This document shows positions 8,653 to 15,075 of a DNA stretch of 64,000 nucleotides, one piece after another. Within the stretch, counting starts at the first letter, position 1, and each line of letters opens with the position of its first letter. Location of the stretch: positions 1-64,000 of the forward strand of contig NZ_JNFG01000200.1 of NCBI RefSeq assembly GCF_000729995.1, written 5' to 3'. The position numbers were made by a program, and so were the translations under genes. The notes below the pieces were generated by a model. That model was not told the DNA's origin, did not search any database, and saw only the letters and a program-made list of their open reading frames with translations. The DNA comes from Caballeronia sordidicola. Lineage in GTDB: Bacteria; Pseudomonadota; Gammaproteobacteria; Burkholderiales; Burkholderiaceae.

Positions 8653-9351
8653 TTGGTAAAAATAATTCGACGGCTGACCTGCGCGTCATTGATCGCAGTG
8701 CTCGCCGCGTGCGGCTCTGCGCCGGTCGGACCAGGGTTTTATCGAGTTGAACGGGGCGACACGGTGTCAAAGGTGGCGCGGGCGAACCGGACATCGGTGC
8801 AGAACATCGCGCGCTGGAACAACCTCACCGACCCGAATGCTATCGAGGTCGGCCAGGTGCTGCGCGTGGCGCCGCCAGCGGGAAGCGTGACACCGGCGGG
8901 GTCATCAGCACCGCCGGCACGCGCAGGCGGCGCGGAACCATCGGACTCGGCGCCATCGTCGTCTGCATTGGTCACGCCGGCCACCACCATTTCGCTTATC
9001 TGGCCGACGCAAGGCAGCGTGATCCGCGGTTTCGATGGCAAGAGTTCAAAGGGTATCGACATTGGCGGCGCGTCCGGGACGCAGATCGTGGCGGCAGCCG
9101 CCGGAACGGTGGTCTATGCAGGCAACGGCCTGCGCGGTTACGGCAACTTGCTGATCATCAAGCACAACGCCGACTACCTGACCGCCTACGCGCATAACCG
9201 CGCGCTGCTCGTGAAGGAGGGCCAGAGCATCACGCAGGGTCAACCCATCGCGGAAATGGGTGACACCGACACGAATCGCGTGATGCTGCATTTTGAATTG
9301 CGCTACAAGGGTAGTTCGATCGATCCATCGCGCTATCTGCCGGCACGGTAA
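8653..9351 (+). CDS. NlpD-like lipoprotein with LysM and degenerate LytM (M23) domain
   Basis: Likely an outer-membrane lipoprotein that activates septal amidases rather than cutting peptidoglycan. The 232-residue form starts at TTG 8653 after GCGAGG; this gives a signal peptide with lipobox LAAC. A LysM domain follows (FYRVERGDTVSKVA...EVGQVLRV), then a Ser/Ala/Pro-rich linker, then an M23-fold domain: SKGIDIGGASG, YAGNGLRGYGNLLIIKH, YLTAYAHN and RVMLHFELRYKG. The metal-binding His and the HxH pair of active M23 enzymes are missing, exactly as in E. coli NlpD. It is shorter than E. coli NlpD (about 379), so it may be a paralogue. The TTG start is the least certain point. Confidence 0.85.
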   Translation: MVKIIRRLTCASLIAVLAACGSAPVGPGFYRVERGDTVSKVARANRTSVQNIARWNNLTDPNAIEVGQVLRVAPPAGSVTPAGSSAPPARAGGAEPSDSAPSSSALVTPATTISLIWPTQGSVIRGFDGKSSKGIDIGGASGTQIVAAAAGTVVYAGNGLRGYGNLLIIKHNADYLTAYAHNRALLVKEGQSITQGQPIAEMGDTDTNRVMLHFELRYKGSSIDPSRYLPAR

Positions 9352-9421
9352 CGCGCCGGTCAATTGAAGACAGGCACGCTCAATGAAGGCGGGCGTGCCA
9401 ATCAAACACAGGGAAGAATCG

Positions 9422-9763
9422 ATGAAATTACTAGTTTGCGCCACGACGCTTGGAAAGGGTGCCGCGACGGCTGCGGTAATGGCGGCTGCGCTGACTGCGT
9501 TGGCACTCGCTGGCTGCGCCGACTCGGCGAAGAGGACCTATCTGCCGTCCGGTGACACAGGTTTTGCGATCAATTGCAGCGGTGGCGACGCGAGTACAAG
9601 CTGGGCGGAATGCTACAAAAAGGCGGGCGAGATGTGCGGTTCATACGGGTACGACGTGGTGTCGAAGGATGTCGACAACGGGGCGACATCGGGCGGGACG
9701 GTGGCCGGGATTTTCGGCGCGAACGTCAAGAACCGATCGATGGTGATTCGCTGCAAGCAATAG
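9422..9763 (+). CDS. Small lipoprotein, hypothetical
   Basis: A 113-residue protein. The ATG at 9422 has GGGAAGA upstream; an in-frame ATG 13 codons earlier lacks one. An Ala-rich hydrophobic signal ends in lipobox LAGC. The mature part has GFAINCSGGDASTSWAECYKKAGEMC, so four cysteines in all counting the C-terminal RCKQ, possibly two disulphides. It ends in VAGIFGANVKNRSMVIRCK. Similar small lipoproteins with this spaced Cys pattern occur in Burkholderia, but I know no function. It follows the NlpD-like gene by 70 bases and may share its transcript. Confidence 0.7.
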   Translation: MKLLVCATTLGKGAATAAVMAAALTALALAGCADSAKRTYLPSGDTGFAINCSGGDASTSWAECYKKAGEMCGSYGYDVVSKDVDNGATSGGTVAGIFGANVKNRSMVIRCKQ

Positions 9764-9959
9764 CGCTCGCGTGTTTCTTGATCGAGCGGCCAAGGCGCTC
9801 AACGTGTTCACCCACCATCTGGTCTGCTCGCGGGCCCAGTGAACCCAGCAGTTGCGCGCCGCGCCACCGACCGGACAACGGGTCGATATGCGAAGCGAAC
9901 ACGAGCAGCGAACCCAGCGCGATCGGACAAACGGCGAGGAAAATCCACAACGAGATCAT
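9726..9959 (-). CDS. Possible 77-residue membrane protein
   Basis: The reading frame from ATG 9959 begins MISLWIFLAVCPIALGSLLVF, a clean hydrophobic helix, then a polar tail. Its 3' end overlaps the convergent lipoprotein gene by 38 bases. No clear Shine-Dalgarno precedes it and no homologue is recognised. The helix lies outside any other gene, so it is not an obvious shadow. Tentative. Confidence 0.35.
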   Translation of the reverse strand: MISLWIFLAVCPIALGSLLVFASHIDPLSGRWRGAQLLGSLGPRADQMVGEHVERLGRSIKKHASAIACSESPSIGS

Positions 9960-10172
9960 GATCGGGAATCGATAACAGGAAATCCGATAATACCTTTGCG
10001 GCAAGAAATTCGCCTAACACGCCGTCAAGTCTGCACTTCTATCGTAGTAATTACGTGCAGCGGCCTTCGTTGACCAGACAGGCTTAATCCTTGGAAACGC
10101 CTGCGCACATTGGGTTACGCGTTGATACAAGTGATCACAATCAGCCCGATTGATGCACTCTAGAATACGATC

Positions 10173-10342
10173 AGCCCGCGATTCTCTGCGCGAACAGTCC
10201 TTGCGGGTCAGAAGCCCCGGTGTGCCCGCATCGGGGCTTCGCTGCATTTGAGTGGTCAGTTTGGGCGTCAGCGCCCTGCTCGGGGTTTTGCTCAGGAGAT
10301 TGCGGGACGCTCCGAGCGGTGTTCGAAGCCATCCATGGAATA
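10173..10342 (+). ncRNA. Candidate structured RNA upstream of a terminator
   Basis: No plus-strand protein gene ends before the terminator at 10343, yet the preceding 170 bases are rich in pairing. GAAGCCCCG (10211) pairs with CGGGGCTTC (10232). GGGCG-TCA-GCGCCC forms a tight hairpin at 10263-10276. GCTCGG (10278) pairs with CCGAGC (10312). GGCTTCG (10235) can instead pair with CGAAGCC (10324), which excludes the first hairpin. A TAGAAT box lies at 10161 but has only a weak -35. I do not recognise a known RNA family. The 5' end is a guess. Confidence 0.3.
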
Positions 10343-10382
10343 CAAAAGGCCGTTTCCGACTGACGTCGAAAACGGCCTTTTT
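10343..10382. terminator. Bidirectional terminator between candidate RNA and zur
   Basis: AAAAGGCCGTTT...AAACGGCCTTTTT long stem with T runs on both strands. It serves zur on the minus strand and any plus-strand transcript from the region before it. Confidence 0.85.
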
Positions 10383-10416
10383 ACGCGCGCCGCGCTTTAT
10401 GCAATGCGCGTGGAGA

Positions 10417-10950
10417 TCAATGCGACGCGTGGTCGTGATCGTGCTGATGCGCGCTGGGGTCCTCGGCTGCCTGACATGCCGGACAAATGCCCTTTAACTC
10501 GATGTCGTCGCCGGCCAGCCGATACCCGCTCGCCTCGACCTGCGACATCAGGCTCTGGCGCAACTGTTTTTGCTGCGGCAACTCGGTCACGCGGCCACAT
10601 TGCTGGCAAACGATCAGCACGCCATGCTGGCAATGCGTGAGATCGTGGCAGACGGTGAACGCGTTGATCGATTCGATCCGATGAATCAGCCCCGCCGAGA
10701 GCAGGAAATCCAGCGCCCGATACACCGTCGGCGGCGATGCGTTCGGATGCATCGCCCGCATTTCGTCGAGCAGCGTATAGGCTTTGGTCGCGCGGCCCGA
10801 GGCCAGCAGCAACTCGAGCACGGTGCGGCGAATGGGCGTGAGTTTCTGACCACGCTCGCGACAATAATCGTCGGCCATCGTGACCGCCGCCTGGAGCGCG
10901 TCGGCGGACGAGTGGGCGTGAGACTGGGTGTCGTTGGCGGGCGTGTTCAT
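10417..10950 (-). CDS. zur: Zinc uptake regulator, Fur family (Zur)
   Basis: A 177-residue Fur-family repressor, best matched to Zur, which shuts off zinc import when zinc is plentiful. The N-terminal winged helix (about 24-90) contains DYCRERGQKLTPIRRTVLELL and PPTVYRALDFLLSAGLIHRIES. The dimerisation and metal domain has CHDLTHCQHG and two CxxC pairs (CQQC about 115-118, CPAC about 156-159) for structural zinc. A histidine-rich tail (HQHDHDHASH) is added. The ATG at 10950 has no clear Shine-Dalgarno; a TATAAT lies just 7 bases before it, possibly fortuitous. A small lipoprotein gene lies 56 bases upstream on the same strand. Zinc specificity is inferred from the sequence style. Confidence 0.85.
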   Translation of the reverse strand: MNTPANDTQSHAHSSADALQAAVTMADDYCRERGQKLTPIRRTVLELLLASGRATKAYTLLDEMRAMHPNASPPTVYRALDFLLSAGLIHRIESINAFTVCHDLTHCQHGVLIVCQQCGRVTELPQQKQLRQSLMSQVEASGYRLAGDDIELKGICPACQAAEDPSAHQHDHDHASH

Positions 10951-11006
10951 AGGCGGATTATACGCTGCGGCATGAGGGCAGACTTCGGGCGCGCGGCGTC
11001 CCGGCT

Positions 11007-11180
11007 TTATTGCGGCTGGTCGGACGTGGCCGGCGCGATGATCATGATTGGCGGCGTGGTGTCGGTGGGCACGCCTTTGTAATCGGGCGGATCTTGCGGC
11101 GGCGTGTGGTGAGGCACGGTGGCGTCGGCACAGGCGGACAGGAGCAGGGAGCAAACAAGCAAAGCGGCGAAACGCGGCAT
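11007..11180 (-). CDS. 57-residue proline-rich lipoprotein
   Basis: A short gene between zur and tRNA-Pro. ATG 11180 gives MPRFAALLVCSLLLSACA, a typical lipoprotein signal with lipobox LSAC, followed by a short Pro/Thr/Asp-rich tail ending DQPQ at the TAA at 11007. The ribosome-binding site is weak. It reads in the same direction as zur, 56 bases away, so they may be co-transcribed. No known family; the tail is too short for a folded domain. Confidence 0.6.
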   Translation of the reverse strand: MPRFAALLVCSLLLSACADATVPHHTPPQDPPDYKGVPTDTTPPIMIIAPATSDQPQ

Positions 11181-11322
11181 GGACGGCCCGGATGGAGTTC
11201 AGGAAGGTTGAATACGAATACGACGGGTGAACGCAGAAGATTAAACGATATCGGGGATTGGCGAGAGAACGGACACGCTGGGCGACCAGCGCCTTATCAA
11301 TGGAACGGCGCCGCAAACGGCA

Positions 11323-11353
11323 AAGGGGTCACGAGTTAAACTCGTGACCCCTT
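11323..11353 (-). terminator. Perfect 14-bp hairpin downstream of tRNA-Pro
   Basis: AAGGGGTCACGAGT-TAA-ACTCGTGACCCCTT, a perfect stem with 3-base loop, starting 12 bases past the 3' end of the tRNA on the minus strand. The U tract is short (TTTG), but the stem is very strong; most likely the tRNA terminator. Confidence 0.7.
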
Positions 11354-11364
11354 CATTTGATACG

Positions 11365-11441
11365 TGGTCGGAGCGAAAGGATTCGAACCTTCGACCCTCT
11401 GATCCCAAATCAGATGCGCTACCAGGCTGCGCTACGCTCCG
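11365..11441 (-). tRNA. tRNA-Pro (anticodon TGG)
   Basis: Minus-strand cloverleaf starting CGGAGCG and ending CGCTCCG-A-CCA, with the CCA encoded. The anticodon loop TTTGGGA gives TGG (reads CCA/CCN). GGTTCGAATCC in the T-arm. 77 nt. Confidence 0.97.
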
Positions 11442-11590
11442 ACAAGAACGAGATGATAGCGTTTTACGGATATCGACGCAATCAAAACTGTTAGATGCCG
11501 TGTCAAACCCGAAGCCGCAGCACGTTTGCCGCCTCTACCGGTCGAAATTGAGACTCAAGCACCGAATCAAGCACCCAAAGGAGACCTTCG

Positions 11591-12049
11591 ATGAACCTCA
11601 TTCTCTGGCGCCACGCCGAAGCAGAAGACCAGGCCGCGAGCGATTTCGTGCGCCAGCTGACGCCGCGCGGCGTAAAACAGGCGCAAGCCGCGGCGAAGTG
11701 GCTGAAAAGCCGGTTAGACGACGATGCGCTGTTCCTCGTCAGTCCGGCCACGCGCACGATCCAGACGATGGAAGCGTTCGGCGACCGGTATAGCGTGGTG
11801 AAGGAACTGGCGCCAGGCGCCAGCGCTCAAGCCGTGCTCGATGCCGCAGAGTGGCCGCGCGGCGTCGCGGAAACTGTTGTTGTAGTCGGACATCAGCCGA
11901 CGCTCGGGCGCGTCGCGGCTTCGCTGATGACCGGCCACGAAGCCGAATGGACCCTGAAGAAAGGCGGCATCTGGTGGTTCCAGCAACGCTCCCGCGCGGG
12001 CGACGATCAGGTCGTGCTGCGCGCGGTAACAAGTCCTGATCTGCTGTAG
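11591..12049 (+). CDS. sixA: Phosphohistidine phosphatase SixA
   Basis: A 152-residue member of the histidine-phosphatase (phosphoglycerate mutase) superfamily; SixA removes phosphate from histidine phosphotransfer proteins. The catalytic RHAEAE motif is at residues 7-12, followed by LTPRGVKQAQAAAKWL and the second catalytic histidine in VVVVGHQPTLGRVA near residue 100. Length matches SixA (about 160). ATG at 11591 follows AAAGGAGACC. Its in vivo partner (ArcB or PTS components in E. coli) cannot be inferred here. Short distance to the olsB-like gene, but a separate hairpin and leader lie between. Confidence 0.88.
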   Translation: MNLILWRHAEAEDQAASDFVRQLTPRGVKQAQAAAKWLKSRLDDDALFLVSPATRTIQTMEAFGDRYSVVKELAPGASAQAVLDAAEWPRGVAETVVVVGHQPTLGRVAASLMTGHEAEWTLKKGGIWWFQQRSRAGDDQVVLRAVTSPDLL

Positions 12050-12166
12050 CAAAAGACTGCAACCAGCGACAAAAACGCCCCCAAGGCGGCAAAACTGTGG
12101 CTTCGCGGTGACGCTTCATTGAATCGTCATGGTCGCGCCATGCGAGCGTCATTCGGAATACTTACA

Positions 12167-12192
12167 TTGGCTGACATTATTACGTCAGCCAA
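12167..12192. promoter_or_regulatory. Perfect inverted repeat upstream of the olsB-like gene
   Basis: TTGGCTGAC-N8-GTCAGCCAA, a perfect 9-bp inverted repeat that ends 19 bases before the start codon at 12212. The position suits a repressor operator or a hairpin in the leader that affects translation. It has no T tract, so it is not a terminator. Confidence 0.55.
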
Positions 12193-12211
12193 ATCCACTT
12201 GGGGGTTGCCA

Positions 12212-13045
12212 ATGCAGAAATCGACGACACTCGCTTTATTGAGCACATCGAATGGACTGAGCGGGTCTGGTGGCTCGAACGTGACCGAACTTCGTCGGCG
12301 CCTGCCGAATGCGGCGGAGACGGTAACGGGACAACATCGGCTGCGGGTATCGTGGGCGCATTCCGAAGCTGAATTGCGCGAAGCGCAGCGCCTGCGGTAC
12401 CGCGTGTTCGCCGACGAAATGGGCGCGCAACTCAAGGGTCCGGCGGGCCTGGACGTAGACGCGTTCGATGCCTTTTGCGACCACTTGCTGGTGCGCGACC
12501 TGAACACGTTGAAGGTAGTAGGAACGTACCGGGTATTGCCCCCGCATCAGGCGGCGCGGGCCGGACGCCTGTATGCCGAGAGCGAATTCGATGTGTCCCG
12601 CCTCGCGCACTTGCGCCCGAAGCTGGTGGAACTCGGCCGCTCGTGCGTGCATGCGGACTACCGCAGCGGTGGAGTGATCATGTCTTTGTGGGGTGGCCTG
12701 GCCGCGTACATGAAGCAGAACGGCTACGAGACCATGTTAGGTTGCGCGAGCGTCGCGATGGCGGACGGTGGCCACTACGCCGCCGACCTTTACGAGGGGT
12801 TGGAAAAAGAAGCGCTGACATCGCCGGAATACCGGGCGTTTGCGCATACGCCGTTGCCGGTGCAGGAACTGCGCACGGGCGCGACGGTAGCGCCGCCGCC
12901 TTTGCTGAAGGGCTATTTGCGCCTGGGTGCGAAAATCTGCGGCGCGCCGGCGTGGGACCCCGATTTCAATACAGCGGACTTTTTGACCTTGCTGCGTATA
13001 TCGGAGATAGGGGACCGCTACGCGCGTCACTTCATGGCTGACTGA
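12212..13045 (+). CDS. olsB: GNAT-fold N-acyltransferase, OlsB-like (ornithine lipid synthesis)
   Basis: A 277-residue protein of the hemolysin/OlsB acyltransferase group. OlsB joins a 3-hydroxyacyl chain from acyl carrier protein to ornithine, the first step to phosphorus-free ornithine lipids. Conserved features: LREAQRLRYRVFADEMGAQL, FDAFCDHLLVRD, VGTYRVLPP, VELGRSCVHADYRSG, and LLKGYLRLGAKICGAPAWD near the C-terminus. I start at ATG 12212 (GGGGG upstream); the frame is open 31 codons further. No olsA lies beside it. Being next to the phosphate block is suggestive, since ornithine lipids often replace phospholipids under phosphate limitation, but no Pho box is seen here. Confidence 0.72.
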   Translation: MQKSTTLALLSTSNGLSGSGGSNVTELRRRLPNAAETVTGQHRLRVSWAHSEAELREAQRLRYRVFADEMGAQLKGPAGLDVDAFDAFCDHLLVRDLNTLKVVGTYRVLPPHQAARAGRLYAESEFDVSRLAHLRPKLVELGRSCVHADYRSGGVIMSLWGGLAAYMKQNGYETMLGCASVAMADGGHYAADLYEGLEKEALTSPEYRAFAHTPLPVQELRTGATVAPPPLLKGYLRLGAKICGAPAWDPDFNTADFLTLLRISEIGDRYARHFMAD

Positions 13046-13057
13046 CAACAAGAAAAG

Positions 13058-13095
13058 CGCGCCAGCAATAACGATCAGATCAACCCGCTGGCGCG
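13058..13095. repeat. Hairpin between convergent olsB-like gene and ppx
   Basis: CGCGCCAGC and GCTGGCGCG form a 9-bp stem with a 20-base loop 12 bases after the olsB-like stop. There is no T run, so it is at best a weak terminator or mRNA 3'-end structure. Confidence 0.45.
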
Positions 13096-13190
13096 ACGCA
13101 CTCACCACGCGCGGCGGGAATTTTATTCACACGCAAGAATAGATTCGAAGTCCGTACTATTTACGCACGGCGAGATAATCGACGAGACAC

Positions 13191-13214
13191 GTGGGGGCCA
13201 CAAGCAGCCCCCAC
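13191..13214 (-). terminator. GC-rich hairpin after ppx, weak terminator
   Basis: GTGGGGGC-CACAAGCA-GCCCCCAC lies 10 bases beyond the ppx stop on the minus strand. The stem is strong but no U tract follows, so termination may be inefficient or Rho-assisted. Confidence 0.35.
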
Positions 13215-13223
13215 ACTCGCCCA

Positions 13224-14741
13224 TCAAACACCCGTATAAACCACCCGATACGGCTTGCCGATCTTCTCCCACTCAGCCGCTTCCTGAACGAGGCTGTAGT
13301 CGGTGAGCGGATTGAGCGCGACCCAATCGTTGGGCAGGCGTACATCGAACCCGCCGTTGGCCAGCGAGACCTGAATGGCGGGAAACCCGACATCCGCCCG
13401 CCGCCGGCAAAGCAGCGCCGCCAGCCGCAGACAAAACAGCAAGGTCCAGTCGACATCGCGGGCCTGCGAAAGCTTGCCCAACTTGCCCACATGCCCAAGC
13501 ACCAGGCCGGCTAACCTCGCCTGATCGGTCCTCGAAAACCCGGGCATATCCGCATGACTCGCGATATACGCAGAATGCTTGTGATAAGCGCTATGCGAGA
13601 TGGAAAGCCCGATTTCGTGCAAGGCCGCCGCCCATCCCAGGAACATGCGATTTTCCGTCCGCCGTTCCGGATCCATATCGACGGCTTCGAGCTGTTCGTA
13701 GAAACTGATCGCCAGCTCGGCAATACGGTCCGACTGCTCGCCATCCACCGCATAGCGCCGCTTGAACCCTTCCACCGTCACCGTGCGCATGTCCTGATGC
13801 TGCGTACGCCCCAGCAGGTCATACAGCACGCCGAGCCGCAGCGCGCCATCAGTGGTATCGACGTATTCAATCCCCAGTTCCTCGAACACGCCGAGCATGA
13901 TCGACAAACCGCCCGCGAGCACCGGAATCCGGTCAGCCTTCAACGCGATCAACTTCAGCCGGTTCACATTCTCGGCCTTGATCAGCGCCCTCTTCAGCCG
14001 CTCCAGCCCGCCGCGTGAAATGCCGTGGGTGATGCCGGGATCGTTGAAACCATTCGCTTCGATCAACTCGGCCAGCGCGCGCGCCGTACCCGACGATCCA
14101 ATTGCCTGATCCCAGCCCGTCTGTTTGTATTCACTCGAGATAATCTCGATTTCGCGCTTGGCGGCGAGTTCGGCTTGCCGCATTGAATATTCATCGACAT
14201 TACCGGCTGCGAAAAACTGCCGGCTATGACTCACGCAGCCTATATACAGGCTCTCCATGTGAATGGGGGTATAGTGCGAGCCGATAATAAATTCCGTCGA
14301 TCCGCCGCCGATATCCACCACCAGCCGCTTGCCCGCGCTCGCCGGCACCGAGTGCGCAGCGCCCGCATAAATCAGGCGCGCCTCTTCACGGCCGGCAATC
14401 ACTTCAATCGGGAATCCGAGCGCGTTTTGCGCTTCGGCCAGGAATTCGTCGGCGTTCTTGGCGACGCGCAGCGTGTTGGTTGCGACTGCGCGCACGTGAT
14501 CGGGATGGAAGTCCCGCAGCCGTTCCCCAAAGCGTTTCAGCGCGTCCCAGCCCCGCAGTTGCGAGGCGCGGTCCAGGTACTTGTCGCGCGACAGGCCCGC
14601 CGCAAGCCGCACAGGTTCGCGTAGCGCGTCGACCTGATAGATCGGGCTGCCAGAGGGCGTCTCCTCGACGCGTCCGACGATCAGCCTGAAGCTGTTCGAT
14701 CCGAGATCTACGGCTGCCAAAAGATGAGGGGGGTTGACCAT
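13224..14741 (-). CDS. ppx: Exopolyphosphatase
   Basis: Degrades polyphosphate processively from its ends. The 505-residue product has the Ppx/GppA ASKHA fold: LAAVDLGSNSFRLIVGRVE at the N-terminus (phosphate 1 loop), NTLRVAKNADEFL, the VIAGREEARLIYAG segment with the catalytic glutamate, VVDIGGGSTEFI (phosphate 2) and IGSSGTARALAEL. The C-terminal part has an HD-like helical region (WAAALHEIGLSISHSAYHKHS). Length agrees with Ppx (about 513) rather than GppA only. Divergent from ppk across 334 bases, so synthesis and breakdown of polyphosphate share a control region. Confidence 0.93.
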   Translation of the reverse strand: MVNPPHLLAAVDLGSNSFRLIVGRVEETPSGSPIYQVDALREPVRLAAGLSRDKYLDRASQLRGWDALKRFGERLRDFHPDHVRAVATNTLRVAKNADEFLAEAQNALGFPIEVIAGREEARLIYAGAAHSVPASAGKRLVVDIGGGSTEFIIGSHYTPIHMESLYIGCVSHSRQFFAAGNVDEYSMRQAELAAKREIEIISSEYKQTGWDQAIGSSGTARALAELIEANGFNDPGITHGISRGGLERLKRALIKAENVNRLKLIALKADRIPVLAGGLSIMLGVFEELGIEYVDTTDGALRLGVLYDLLGRTQHQDMRTVTVEGFKRRYAVDGEQSDRIAELAISFYEQLEAVDMDPERRTENRMFLGWAAALHEIGLSISHSAYHKHSAYIASHADMPGFSRTDQARLAGLVLGHVGKLGKLSQARDVDWTLLFCLRLAALLCRRRADVGFPAIQVSLANGGFDVRLPNDWVALNPLTDYSLVQEAAEWEKIGKPYRVVYTGV

Positions 14742-15075
14742 CGATTTTCCAGGTTCCGTAGGGTTGTGCCCGCGAGCGCCTTGCAGCTCCCAAGCGGTGC
14801 GGACAGCATTTGAACACGCCGGGGCCGCAACAGCGCGCCAATTTTAAGTCCAAGCGGACCACTGTGCTGGTCTGGCGAATAATCCAGCGCGGCAAATTGC
14901 GCCAACGAATCGATTTCGATTATCAGACTCAACAGGGCAAACCTCGCCAGAATCAACCTTACCGGAGACGTGCGTTAGATTTATGACACGACGATTTCAC
15001 AAAAACGTCATCATACTGTGGTGCATTCCGAGCGATCCTTGCACATTCCGCTTTTTTTGACTGCCAATACTATCG
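14742..15075. other. Divergent ppx/ppk control region
   Basis: A 334-base gap with the start codons of ppx and ppk pointing outward. A Pho-box-like site is listed separately at 14961-14989. The stretch near ppk is AT-rich (GCTTTTTTTGACTGCC). I see no small gene. Confidence 0.5.
14972..15000 (-). promoter_or_regulatory. Candidate Pho box between ppx and ppk
   Basis: On the minus strand three units repeat every 11 bases: GTGAAAT-CGTC-GTGTCAT-AAAT-CTAACGC. Against the known PhoB site (CTGTCAT-AAAT-CTGTCAC) the middle unit matches 6 of 7 and the spacer fully; the outer units match 4 of 7. It is 76 bases before ppk and 230 before ppx. Confidence 0.35.
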
